The notes under the pieces: model-generated
Told to the model about the DNA's origin: nothing
The model's database searches: none
The model's input: only the letters and a program-made list of their open reading frames with translations
NCBI RefSeq assembly: GCF_012844365.1
Contig: NZ_CP051626.1
Location: 496,001 to 560,000 of the forward strand
Length of the DNA: 64,000 nucleotides
Reading direction: 5' to 3'
Source: Brevibacterium sp. 'Marine'
GTDB lineage: Bacteria; Actinomycetota; Actinomycetes; Actinomycetales; Brevibacteriaceae
Part shown: in pieces, positions 33,899-42,134 of the stretch
Position numbering within the stretch: the stretch's first letter is position 1
Layout: the number at the start of each line of letters is the position of its first letter
Program-made: the position numbers and the translations under genes

Positions 33899-35238
33899 GA
33901 CTGTCCTTTCACCATTGAGTGCGTAGGTGCGGTCTGTGGGGCGGTACTGCCGTTCGTTCTGAGATCCTCGACTGCTTCGAGCATCTCGGCATGGGTTCTG
34001 AATTTCGTGCGGGTTCGCGCCGGTTCGGCATTGGCGACTTCGGCTGCATCGATCTGCTGCCAATCGGCGAAGCTCACAGCCTGTGCGCGAACTGATTCTG
34101 GCAGAGCTTCGAAGCCGCCGGGGTCGTCTTCGACCGGGCACCTGCCGGACTCGACATCGGCGATGATCTCCTTCGCGACCTGGTGAGCGTCGGCCCGATT
34201 GGCCGGGATCGCTCCTACCGGGCCGCGCTTGAGCCAGCCTGCGCGGTAGAGTCCGCACTCGAGCCGTCCGGGTCCGTCAGACGGGGCGAAGTCGTATTCT
34301 TCTGCATAGTGCCAGTGGCCTGGCGCGTTGACGTCGAAGCCGATGGCCGAGATGACGGTGTCGGCACGAATGGAGCCCGTCACTCCGGCGGGAGCCTCTG
34401 CGAGGTGAACCGACTCGACATGGTCTGTGCCCACGATGCGAGAAGGAGTGGCACCGAAGACGAAGCGGACCTGCGCCCGGGCCTCATCGGGTTCGATGGC
34501 CGTGAGGTCTGCGAAAGCCGCCTCGCGTTTGAGGCCGAGAGTATTGTCTTCGGCCGCAGACGAGGAATTGGCGACCGAGAAGGCGACGCCTGGGATCTTT
34601 CCGAGTTCGCGCACCATCGCCACATCGGCCTTGGCTGAAGCGATCGGAGAACGACTGAGCACCGTGATCTCGCGGGCGGGTCTTTCGAGATAAGTGCCGA
34701 GCGCCTCTGGGCTGACGTCGCTGTCGACATAGTCCGAAGCGGTCTTGATGAGGAAGCGCACTATATCGAGAGCGACATTGCCGGCTCCGACGACGACGAC
34801 TCGTTCGCCGATCGCTGGCATCGGCAGATTCGGACGGGGCACGGTGTTGAGCGCGTTGACGATGTCGCCGGAGACCAGAACTCCATCCAAGTGGGAGCCC
34901 GGGACCGTTAATGCACGATCGCGCCAGCGTCCCGTGGCAAGGACGACGATGTCGAACACGCCTTTGAGTTCAGCGAGACTGATGTCGCTTCCGACTTCGA
35001 CATTTCCGGCGAAGCGGAAGTCATCGGATCCGAAATTGCGATCGAACTGCCGAGTCACGGCTTTCGTGTGCTGATGATCGGCGGCGACTCCATAGCGGAT
35101 CAGTCCGTACGGCGCTGCGAGTCGATCGAAAATCGTGATCTCTGTATCTTTCCAGTGCCGTCTGAGCGCCTGGGCAGTGAAGCATCCTCCGGGCCCGCTC
35201 CCGACGACCGCGATGCGGCGAGGTGTCTGGGCATTCAT
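33895..35238 (-). CDS. FprA/adrenodoxin reductase-type NADPH:flavodoxin reductase
   Basis: A 447-residue two-dinucleotide-domain reductase of the adrenodoxin reductase/FprA family. FAD motif VVGSGPGGCFTAQALRR (11-27), then APYGLIRYGVAADHQHTK, the second Rossmann motif VVVGAGNVALDIVRFLIKTA for NADPH, and LKREAAFADLT. The C-terminal part carries GWLKRGPVGAIPANRADAHQ, another family hallmark. It is the first gene of the reverse operon, divergent from the P450 gene with 402 bp between starts. Its flavodoxin partner is encoded immediately after. It should pass electrons from NADPH to that flavodoxin. Confidence 0.9.
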   Translation of the reverse strand: MNAQTPRRIAVVGSGPGGCFTAQALRRHWKDTEITIFDRLAAPYGLIRYGVAADHQHTKAVTRQFDRNFGSDDFRFAGNVEVGSDISLAELKGVFDIVVLATGRWRDRALTVPGSHLDGVLVSGDIVNALNTVPRPNLPMPAIGERVVVVGAGNVALDIVRFLIKTASDYVDSDVSPEALGTYLERPAREITVLSRSPIASAKADVAMVRELGKIPGVAFSVANSSSAAEDNTLGLKREAAFADLTAIEPDEARAQVRFVFGATPSRIVGTDHVESVHLAEAPAGVTGSIRADTVISAIGFDVNAPGHWHYAEEYDFAPSDGPGRLECGLYRAGWLKRGPVGAIPANRADAHQVAKEIIADVESGRCPVEDDPGGFEALPESVRAQAVSFADWQQIDAAEVANAEPARTRTKFRTHAEMLEAVEDLRTNGSTAPQTAPTHSMVKGQS

Positions 35239-35640
35239 TGTTCGGCCTCCATTGGTCGACGATTTCTCCGTTGAACCGCGGTGCTCGACCGCAAGTCGTC
35301 GTGATCGCTGTATTTGTCAGCGTCGGCGGGGCCGAGGCTCCTGACAGCGATCGGGGACAGAAATCAATAACATCTGTTTTTCAATCATTGCGGATCGATG
35401 AGGATTCGGCAACCCTGGTTCGCTGACTTTGTGCCGCCGGTCGGCTCGCCTGCCGCGCATCAAAGCTGCTGTGTACGCGTGATTGTGGCGATAGGTGAGC
35501 AAAATCTGCCGGAGCGGAAATTGCTGTGGAGGTCTTGCGAGATCGAATCCGCTGTGATTTGATTCATAGAGATAATTCATTCATAACTGAATGTTTAGTG
35601 CAAGCGTAGATCAACGAGGATTCGCGGGAGTGTGAACACG
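35239..35640. promoter_or_regulatory. Divergent promoter region of the reductase and P450 operons
   Basis: A 402-bp AT-rich region. The perfect palindrome CATTCA-TAAC-TGAATG at 35578-35593, 48 bp before the P450 start, is the best operator candidate for the GntR protein. A nearby GATTCATAGAGATAATTCAT repeats the ATTCAT element. No gene of its own. Confidence 0.5.
35578..35593. promoter_or_regulatory. Candidate GntR operator CATTCA-TAAC-TGAATG
   Basis: A 16-bp perfect palindrome in the divergent promoter of the P450 and reductase operons, with additional ATTCAT half-sites upstream. Binding by the cluster's GntR regulator is inferred. Confidence 0.45.
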
Positions 35641-36849
35641 ATGACCACCACGGTCGATACAGCAGAGATTCCGTATCTGGATATCTCAGATCCGGCCTTT
35701 GCTATGGCCTCCGAGCAGGTGCGGAACGCACGAGAGCAGTCATGGATCGCTAAGACCAACTATGGTTTTGCCGTCCTGCGCTATGACGAGGTCGCTGCAC
35801 TGCTCAAAGATCAGAAGCTGTCGCAGGGCAGCGCGCGGTGGCCTGAACACCACGGGGTCCACTCGGGCGCGTTCCACGAGTGGTGGAGCAAGAATCTGCT
35901 CGTCCTTGAAAGTGATGAGCACCACCGAATCCGGCGGCTGCTCAACCCCGCGTTCTCGCCCTCGATGGCGCGCAAGCTCGAGCCGGAGTTCGCCGAGATC
36001 GCCGAGGATCTCATTGCCGACTTCGCGCACAAGGGCGAATGCGATTTCGTGCGCGATTTCGCTGAACCCTTCGCGACACGGGCACTGTGCGCGATGATGG
36101 GTCTTGACCACAAACACTGGCCGTTCATCGCCTCCCGCGCGAACACTGTCGGCTACGCTCTGTCGGTCGAAGTCAAGGAGAAGATCGACGAAGTCGACCA
36201 GGCTGTTCGCGAACTGTATGCCTTTGTCGAAGACCTCATCGAAGAACGTCGCGCCGAGCCCGGTCAGGACGTCGTGTCGCGACTGGTCCAATTCAGCGAA
36301 TCGGGAGACAAGCTGGATGCCGAAGAGCTCAGAAATGCGCTGGTGCTCATGCTCTTCGGCGGTATGGACACCACACGCAATCAGCTCGGCCTGGCAATCC
36401 AGACATTCATCCGGAATCCGGATCAGTGGGAGAACCTGGCGCAGCAGCCTGAGCTGGCCAAGTCTGCGCTCGAGGAAGTGCTGCGCGTCAATCCGACGAC
36501 CAGGTGGGTGACGCGGGAAGTCATCGAGGACTTCGAGTTCCAAGGAGTGCACTTCGAAGCCGGCACCACGGTGCATCTTTTCACTCACAGTTCCGGGACC
36601 GATGAACGCGCTTACCCCGATCCGAACATCGACATCACGGCTGAAGACAGGAAGCCCCATTTCACTTTCGGCGGCGGAATCCATCACTGCCTGGGTCACT
36701 ACATCGCCCGGGCCGATATGAGTCAGGCGCTGCCTCTGCTGGCAGCCAGGATCACCAATCTCGCCTGCCCCGGCGGCGACTCCTGGCTGCCGGACTCCGG
36801 CAACACCGGACCGATCAGTCTGCCGCTGACGTTCGACGTCCGCAGCTGA
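35641..36849 (+). CDS. Cytochrome P450
   Basis: A 402-residue soluble bacterial P450. Heme-binding loop FGGGIHHCLGHYIAR with the axial thiolate at Cys350; I-helix oxygen-activation motif GGMDTT at about 240-245; ExxR motif EEVLR with Glu279 and Arg282; and HHRIRRLLNPAFSP in the C-helix region that contacts the heme propionates. The ATG at 35641 is preceded by GCGGGAG; a GTG nine bases earlier is less well placed. It is the first gene of the forward operon, followed by the glutamine-synthetase-like ligase after 120 bp. Oxidation of an amine or of its gamma-glutamyl conjugate is my inference; P450 and GS-like genes are also neighbours in mycobacterial morpholine/piperidine loci. Confidence 0.92.
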   Translation: MTTTVDTAEIPYLDISDPAFAMASEQVRNAREQSWIAKTNYGFAVLRYDEVAALLKDQKLSQGSARWPEHHGVHSGAFHEWWSKNLLVLESDEHHRIRRLLNPAFSPSMARKLEPEFAEIAEDLIADFAHKGECDFVRDFAEPFATRALCAMMGLDHKHWPFIASRANTVGYALSVEVKEKIDEVDQAVRELYAFVEDLIEERRAEPGQDVVSRLVQFSESGDKLDAEELRNALVLMLFGGMDTTRNQLGLAIQTFIRNPDQWENLAQQPELAKSALEEVLRVNPTTRWVTREVIEDFEFQGVHFEAGTTVHLFTHSSGTDERAYPDPNIDITAEDRKPHFTFGGGIHHCLGHYIARADMSQALPLLAARITNLACPGGDSWLPDSGNTGPISLPLTFDVRS

Positions 36850-36969
36850 ACTCAGACACCCACCCGTCCCTATTCGAGAAGAGTCTCGGCTCATCACGGA
36901 CCGCACACTACTTCGGCATCAGCCGAACTCAGAACCCGGCATCGTCGCCGGTCCACGAGAAGAGGAATT

Positions 36970-38448
36970 ATGACGATCACAACCCCGCCCACCGCTGAGG
37001 ATCCTTGCGTGCAGGAGATCCTGCGCCGGAGAGATTCGGCCGAAACGAACCTCGCCGACGCGTTCAAGTCCTCGATTCAGGACGACCTCCTCGACAACAG
37101 CGCTCTCGAGCGTCACCACTCGGCGAACATGGACAATGACACTGTCGAGAAGATCAAAGAGAAGATTGAGCGTTCGGGCGTCGAATACCTCTACTACATG
37201 GTTCCGACGCTGCGTTCGCGCACCGTTGCGAAGATGGTCCCGGCGAAGCACATCGTGCGCAATCTCGACAAAGGCGTGAACTTCACGAGAAACGCGCTCA
37301 TGGACTTCCAGAACGATGTGTTCGGAAATCCCATCGGCGCGGACATCCGCTCGAAGGAATTCGTCGCCATGCCCGAGCCCGACTCGTTCAACCAGCTCCC
37401 CTGGGACAAGTCGATCGGTCGGATCTTCTGCTCGACCTACGAGCCGGACCACCTCGGCGAGATTGCGGGGCGCCCCAACTTCCATGATTCCCGCGCCCAT
37501 ATGAAGCGCACACACCAGCTGCTCAAAGACCACTTCGGGCTGACGATGAAATCCGGCACCGAACCGGAGATGGTGTGGGTCGGCGAATCGATCAAACCGA
37601 ACACGATTCCGGGATACAACCCCGCCTATCAGGTCGAATACCTCGAAGGCATGCGCCCCATCTACAAGCGCGTTCACGAATACGCCGACGCCCTCGGCTT
37701 CGACATGATCGAAGGCGACTACGAGGACAAGGGGCAGATCGAACTCAACTGGAACTTCGACGAGATCGAGCGTACAGCGGACCGGTTGGTCACCTATCGG
37801 CAGATCTGCTCGCAGGTCGCCCGCGAATTCGATGTCGAAGCCTCATTCATGCCCAAGCCCTTTATCGGTGAGATGGGCGCAGGCTGCCACCACAACATCT
37901 CCCTGTGGGACGAAAGCGGCCGCAACACCTTCGAAGACGACGGAGTCAAAGACCTCCACCTCTCGCAGATCGGACGCTGGGTCGTCGGCGGCATAATCAA
38001 GAACGCTCCTGCCATGATGCTCATCTTCGCGTCCACGGTGAACTCGTACAAACGCTTCTGGGATCCGGGCCAATTCGCTCCGGCAACCGCCGACTGGGGA
38101 TTGGACGATCGCGCTTCGATGATCCGGATCTCCTCGAAAGGACGCGCCGAGGTGCGGGTTCCCGACGCCTCGGTCAACCCCTACCTCTCCCACGCGCTGC
38201 TGGCTGCCGCGGCAGCCGACGGGATCGGCAACCAGGTCGAACCGCCGGAGGCCGGCGCGCAGGGAATCGCCCTGCCGCGCACGCTCGGCGACGCCGTCGA
38301 GGCGTTCCGCGACAACGAGTTCATCCGCACAGCGCTGCCTCCTCAGCTCGCCGACACGTACCTCGAGATGAAAGAGAACGAATGGGCGCAGTACTGCGGC
38401 GCGCTCACGCAGTGGGAATTCGACCAGTACTGGCAGGCTATCCCGTGA
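36970..38448 (+). CDS. Glutamine synthetase-like gamma-glutamyl ligase
   Basis: A 492-residue member of the GS superfamily, class PuuA/AtdA1-like rather than housekeeping GlnA. Catalytic segments: KSGTEPEMVWVG (first Glu pair), DMIEGDYEDKGQIELNW (second metal-binding region), AGCHHNISLWDE (His loop with the ATP/metal site), NSYKRF and a C-terminal EVRVPDASVNPYLSHALLAA. The usual nucleotide-binding and adenylylation details of GlnA are altered, and the N-terminal region is extended. Such enzymes attach glutamate through its gamma-carboxyl to an amine at the cost of ATP. The ribosome site is GAAGAGGAATT. The next gene starts inside its stop (GTGA). Confidence 0.85.
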   Translation: MTITTPPTAEDPCVQEILRRRDSAETNLADAFKSSIQDDLLDNSALERHHSANMDNDTVEKIKEKIERSGVEYLYYMVPTLRSRTVAKMVPAKHIVRNLDKGVNFTRNALMDFQNDVFGNPIGADIRSKEFVAMPEPDSFNQLPWDKSIGRIFCSTYEPDHLGEIAGRPNFHDSRAHMKRTHQLLKDHFGLTMKSGTEPEMVWVGESIKPNTIPGYNPAYQVEYLEGMRPIYKRVHEYADALGFDMIEGDYEDKGQIELNWNFDEIERTADRLVTYRQICSQVAREFDVEASFMPKPFIGEMGAGCHHNISLWDESGRNTFEDDGVKDLHLSQIGRWVVGGIIKNAPAMMLIFASTVNSYKRFWDPGQFAPATADWGLDDRASMIRISSKGRAEVRVPDASVNPYLSHALLAAAAADGIGNQVEPPEAGAQGIALPRTLGDAVEAFRDNEFIRTALPPQLADTYLEMKENEWAQYCGALTQWEFDQYWQAIP

Positions 38449-39200
38449 GCGGCGTGCTGCGCTTAGCGTGCATCGATTCGGCTGCGGCGCCCCTGTTCGA
38501 CAAGTCCGCTGACGGCGGAGTGACCCGCACCGGCTTCGAACCCGACGCCGCCGCGCTGGTCGCCGAGGCACTCGGCCTCAGGCTCGAATGGCATGTGGTG
38601 GCATGGGACGCGATGATTCCGGCGGTTCAGCGCGGCGATGCCGACGGCGTGTGGTGCGGGCAGGGCATCATCCCCTCCCGGGTCGCTCAACTCGACTTCA
38701 CCCGCCCCTACGCCGTGTTCAACGAATCCGTGCTGGTGCGTGTCGGTGATTCCGCACGGGGGCCCGAAGACCTGCGCGGGTACAAGGTCGCTGCGATCGA
38801 CGGCAGCGCGAACATGGCACTGGCCGAGACGTTCGCCGGAGCCGAACTCGTGCCCTTCGGCCCCAGCGACGATGTCTTCAGTGACATGATCCAGGCGGTC
38901 AGGGACCGCACCGTCGACGCCATGGTCGACGACGACGTGGTCACCGTGCCGCTCGGCGACGAGCCGGAGTTCGATCTGGCCTTCACCGCTCAGACCCGGA
39001 ACCCCTGGGGCGTCGGAGTGTCCAAGGAGCGACCGGAGCTGCTCGAACGACTCGACGCCGGGATCCGACAGGTCATCGAGGACGGTTCGCTCGAACGCGT
39101 GTGGACGGAATGGATGCCGCATCTTCCGTTCCCCGTCGAGACCCTCACCGCCGGGCAGCCGACGACGTCGGCGACGACTGCTGAAGGAGCCGAAGTATGA
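38445..39200 (+). CDS. Solute-binding-protein-fold (family 3) protein lacking a signal peptide
   Basis: A 251-residue protein of the periplasmic-binding-protein type 2 fold: GVLRLACIDSAAAPLFDK at the start, PDAAALVAEALGLRLEWHVV, WDAMIPAVQRGDADGVWCGQ, RVAQLDFTRPYAVFNESVLV, and GYKVAAIDGSANM; QTRNPWGVGVSKERPELLER near the end. This is the amino-acid-binding SBP_bac_3 pattern. The start overlaps the ligase stop (GTGA), and the first residues (SGVLRLACID) are already the first beta strand, so there is no room for a signal peptide. It is therefore probably cytoplasmic and coupled to its neighbours, perhaps binding an amino acid conjugate or acting as a carrier or sensor. Function not known. Confidence 0.75.
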   Translation: MSGVLRLACIDSAAAPLFDKSADGGVTRTGFEPDAAALVAEALGLRLEWHVVAWDAMIPAVQRGDADGVWCGQGIIPSRVAQLDFTRPYAVFNESVLVRVGDSARGPEDLRGYKVAAIDGSANMALAETFAGAELVPFGPSDDVFSDMIQAVRDRTVDAMVDDDVVTVPLGDEPEFDLAFTAQTRNPWGVGVSKERPELLERLDAGIRQVIEDGSLERVWTEWMPHLPFPVETLTAGQPTTSATTAEGAEV

Positions 39201-39916
39201 GCGAGCGGCCGTTGATCGGAGTCCCCGCGATGTCGTCGGCGAAGGTGAACGGCCTTCGCTATTCCGGCAGCGTCGTGGCCGACGCGGTGCTTCGCGCCAT
39301 CGCGGCGGCCGGGGGCGAGCCGGTCGTCGTTCCCCCTGTCCTCGCCAGCGGTCTGCTCTCCCGTGTCGACGGGATCGTGCTTCCGGGCGGTTCGGACATC
39401 GATCCGACACGCTACGGACAGCAGCCCGATGAGACGTATGCCGGAACGGACTTCGCCGACCAAGACCAGGCCGATGCGAGAGCCATCGCGGCGGCCGAAG
39501 AACAGGGCATCCCCACCCTGCTCATCTGTCGCGGACTGCAGCTGTGGAATGTCGAACGCGGTGGCAGTCTCCACCAGCATTGGTCGGACTCCGACGTCGA
39601 ACATGTCGATTCCGTCCACTCGGTCGAGGTGGCCGGGGGCTCCCGACTATCCGCAGCTCTCGGCATTTCCGGTGCGGTCGATGTCTCCAGCTATCATCAT
39701 CAGGCCATCGACCGCCTCGGCGATGGGCTGGAAATCACCGCCCGCGCCGCGGACGGCTGCATCGAAGCCGTCGAGGATTCGAATCATGCGATCGTGGCGG
39801 TGCAATGGCACCCCGAGGATCGTGCGGAGACCGACCCCGTCGACAGCGCACTCTTCACCTGGGTGGTCGCTCAGGCGAAAGAGCGCATGCACAGTCGCCT
39901 CGGGGCGTCCGTCTGA
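39197..39916 (+). CDS. Class C26 gamma-glutamyl hydrolase, first (PuuD-like)
   Basis: A 239-residue class I glutamine-amidotransferase-type hydrolase of peptidase family C26. Nucleophile elbow LLICRGLQLWN with Cys111; catalytic His205 and Glu207 in QWHPEDR; VDGIVLPGGSDIDPTRYG is the oxyanion region; SSYHHQAIDRLG is typical of gamma-glutamyl-GABA hydrolases. It removes the gamma-glutamyl group in PuuD and likely here too. It overlaps the preceding gene (ATGA), confirming the operon. Confidence 0.88.
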   Translation: MSERPLIGVPAMSSAKVNGLRYSGSVVADAVLRAIAAAGGEPVVVPPVLASGLLSRVDGIVLPGGSDIDPTRYGQQPDETYAGTDFADQDQADARAIAAAEEQGIPTLLICRGLQLWNVERGGSLHQHWSDSDVEHVDSVHSVEVAGGSRLSAALGISGAVDVSSYHHQAIDRLGDGLEITARAADGCIEAVEDSNHAIVAVQWHPEDRAETDPVDSALFTWVVAQAKERMHSRLGASV

Positions 39917-39997
39917 ACCAAGCACCGCAGCCGGTCGGCTCGGTGCACGCCATCAGCCACACTGTCAGTGAATGAATCCACCAGTCCAAGGAGCGAA

Positions 39998-40798
39998 GTG
40001 AACCCGAACGTCCTCACCCACGATGAGGTGCTGCGGTCCGCACCCGCTGAGACAGCGGATGTCGAGATCGCGGTGGTTGTGCAGCTGAATATGCCCGGCC
40101 AGACCGAGGATTCGGTCGCCCTGCAGCGGGACCTCACCGTCACGGTCGTCGACGATCTGCACCGCCTCGGTGCGCGGGTGTCCATCCACGACGTCGGAGG
40201 CGACTGTGGACCGGACTCGGATGCCGTTGCTCGAGCCGACGGCATCCTCGTGCTCGGCGGAGGCGATGTCGATTCCCAGCTGTACGGGCACACCGGGCCG
40301 GTGCCGAACGAATACGGCAAGGACCGGCGGGCCGATGATCGGGAGATCGCGATCATCCGGACCGCGATCGCCGAAGATTCCACTCTGCTGGCGCTCTGCC
40401 GTGGCTCGCAGCTGCTCAACGTCGCATGCGGGGGATCGCTCATCCCCGACCTCAACCCCTTCGACCTGCACAAAGGCGCTCCGGGCGAGCCGCTGTTCAT
40501 CGATGAGACCGTGGCGCTGATTCCCGGCACCATCGTCCACGACCTCTACGGGCAGGACGAACTCACGGTGCGCAACGGCCACCACCAAGCTGTCGGCCGA
40601 GTGGGGGACGGGCTGCGCGTGGCCGCACGGGCCGCCGACGGCGTCGTCGAAGCCACTGAACGGATCGAGAACTCCTGGATCCTCGGCGTCCAGTGGCATC
40701 CCGAGGAGAACGGCGCCGACCACCATGACCGCCGGGTCCTCTTCGCTGCCTTCCTCGATCAGGTGAGGACGCGGAAGGCGGCTGCGCTGACCGTGTGA
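39998..40798 (+). CDS. Class C26 gamma-glutamyl hydrolase, second
   Basis: A 266-residue paralogue of the preceding enzyme. Nucleophile elbow LLALCRGSQLLN with Cys134, catalytic His234 and Glu236 in QWHPEEN, and ILVLGGGDVDSQLYG, GHHQAVGRVGDGL. I chose the GTG at 39998 because AAGGAG lies four bases upstream; an ATG 30 bp earlier lacks a ribosome site. An 81-bp gap separates it from the first hydrolase. Two active-looking hydrolases in tandem suggest either two conjugates or one acting on the substrate and one on free gamma-glutamyl intermediates. Confidence 0.87.
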   Translation: MNPNVLTHDEVLRSAPAETADVEIAVVVQLNMPGQTEDSVALQRDLTVTVVDDLHRLGARVSIHDVGGDCGPDSDAVARADGILVLGGGDVDSQLYGHTGPVPNEYGKDRRADDREIAIIRTAIAEDSTLLALCRGSQLLNVACGGSLIPDLNPFDLHKGAPGEPLFIDETVALIPGTIVHDLYGQDELTVRNGHHQAVGRVGDGLRVAARAADGVVEATERIENSWILGVQWHPEENGADHHDRRVLFAAFLDQVRTRKAAALTV

Positions 40799-41033
40799 GG
40801 TCAGGATCTGTGGGCAGGCCGCGTTTGCCGAGAAGGCCGCTGAGTTGGCGCGCCCCGGCACTCGGTGAAGGCGCCTCCCATGGCCGCACACGGCCGCAAC
40901 CCGGCGCCATACTGCGCACCGAACCTACCGATCCGGCCGGTCAGAACCAGTACAGACGACCCGAGAGACCCCGCGCGAAACGGCTCCGCAGGAACCTCGC
41001 AGGGACTCCGCATCTGACCCGCGCTCGGCGGGC
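40799..41033. other. Gap between amine cluster and urease promoter
   Basis: 235 bp with no recognisable gene, repeat or strong hairpin. It separates the last hydrolase from the urease promoter. Confidence 0.5.
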
Positions 41034-41061
41034 TTGACTGCCCCCGACCGATGGGTAAAGT
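41034..41061 (+). promoter_or_regulatory. Urease operon promoter TTGACT-N16-TAAAGT
   Basis: -35 TTGACT at 41034-41039 and -10 TAAAGT at 41056-41061 with 16-bp spacing, the clearest sigma-A-like promoter near the operon. It leaves a 5' leader of about 145 nt before ureA. Confidence 0.6.
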
Positions 41062-41214
41062 AGCGAGCATGAGCGCATTCTCGCGGGTGAGAGGCCGAAT
41101 TCCGGCATAGGAGATGTCGGTTGCGAAACGGGTCCGAATCACCCGAAGCGACGCAGGCATTCCACCTCATCCGAGCGAATCGACGCTGACCAGCCGATGT
41201 CACGGGGAGTAGCA
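41062..41214 (+). other. Structured 5' leader of the urease operon
   Basis: About 150 nt of leader that can fold: CGGGT-ccgaatc-ACCCG (41129-41133 with 41141-41145) inside a TGCG/CGCA clamp, plus a small CTC/GAG stem. The ribosome site GGGGAG at 41204-41209 serves ureA. I cannot match a known riboswitch class. Confidence 0.35.
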
Positions 41215-41517
41215 GTGTTTCTCAGTCTGTATGAACAAGAGCGGTTGATGATCTACACCGCCGGAAAGCTTGCGCTCGAGCGCAAAGAGCGGGGTCTCAA
41301 ACTCAACCTGCCCGAGGCGACCGCGATCATCACCTCGTACCTGCTCGAAGGAGCGCGCGACGGCAAATCCGTCGCCGACCTCATGGAATCCGGCCGCCAC
41401 GTGCTGGCCAAAGAAGATGTCATGGAAGGGGTTCCCGAAATGCTCACACAGGTTCAGGTGGAGGCGACGTTCCCCGACGGAACGAAGCTCGTGACGGTGA
41501 CGGGGCCGCTGCAATGA
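41215..41517 (+). CDS. ureA: Urease gamma subunit
   Basis: A 100-residue urease gamma chain. [20 protein letters not shown] at the start, then [38 protein letters not shown] and [20 protein letters not shown] cover the whole family profile. The GTG at 41215 follows GGGGAGTAGCA and gives the normal length; an ATG 18 bp upstream lacks a ribosome site. First gene of ureABC-F-D-G; its stop overlaps ureB (ATGA). The subunit is structural, capping the alpha chain. Confidence 0.95.
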   Translation: MFLSLYEQERLMIYTAGKLALERKERGLKLNLPEATAIITSYLLEGARDGKSVADLMESGRHVLAKEDVMEGVPEMLTQVQVEATFPDGTKLVTVTGPLQ

Positions 41518-42134
41518 TGAGCAACGAGAACGCCCCCGGCGAGCGGAACGAGGACAGCAAACCTCTCGACGACAACCCGTTCGAAAACGTCGAGCTCCAG
41601 CCCGAGGAACGCAGCCTCGAACCCGAACACGCCACCGACGACCCGGGCCGCGAGTACGACGAAGCCGAGACCACCGTCATCGACGAGCCCGGCATCGACG
41701 ACGACCGCGAACGCCACCCGTCTTCGGGTGAGAGCAGCCCGTCGAGCCCCCGCCGTCCCGGCTCCGGCACACGTCAGGCGCCGCGGCAGGAACATGACGC
41801 CCCGGTCACCTCGGCCGATCGCGTCGTCCCCGGCGAGATCTTCCTCAAAGACGAACCGGTCGAGATCAACGCAGGCCTTGCCGTGACGGCGCTGCGGGTG
41901 GCCAACACCTCGGACCGTCCGATCCAGATCGGATCCCACTTCCATTTCGCCGAGGTCAACCCCGGCCTCGAGTTCGACCGTGCCCGCGCCTGGGGCAAAC
42001 GCCTCAACGTGCTGTCCGGCGGCGCCATGCGCTTCGAACCCGGAGCCGATGAGGAAGTCGAACTGATCCCGATCCAGGGTGCGCGCATCGCACTGGGATT
42101 CCGCGGAGAATGCAGAGGAGAGCTGGATGGCTGA
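41514..42134 (+). CDS. ureB: Urease beta subunit with a long acidic N-terminal extension
   Basis: A 206-residue urease beta chain; ordinary UreB is about 100-110. Residues from about 102 onward are the standard domain: [58 protein letters not shown] and the end with [10 protein letters not shown]. The first 100 residues are an unstructured acidic, Pro/Ser-rich stretch ([29 protein letters not shown]) with no recognised domain. The start overlaps the ureA stop and no later start with a ribosome site fits, so the extension is probably translated. It could serve as a flexible tether or metal or protein contact; unknown. Confidence 0.92.
   Translation: MMSNENAPGERNEDSKPLDDNPFENVELQPEERSLEPEHATDDPGREYDEAETTVIDEPGIDDDRERHPSSGESSPSSPRRPGSGTRQAPRQEHDAPVTSADRVVPGEIFLKDEPVEINAGLAVTALRVANTSDRPIQIGSHFHFAEVNPGLEFDRARAWGKRLNVLSGGAMRFEPGADEEVELIPIQGARIALGFRGECRGELDG

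Noticed and set aside
36970-38448. Housekeeping glutamine synthetase GlnA
   Set aside because: Gene context with P450 and C26 hydrolases, the variant N-terminus and altered GS motifs point to a gamma-glutamyl ligase for another amine.
41062-41214. Urease leader as a known riboswitch (NiCo, guanidine, cobalamin, glycine)
   Set aside because: None of the conserved cores I know for these classes can be placed in it. It is kept only as a structured leader.
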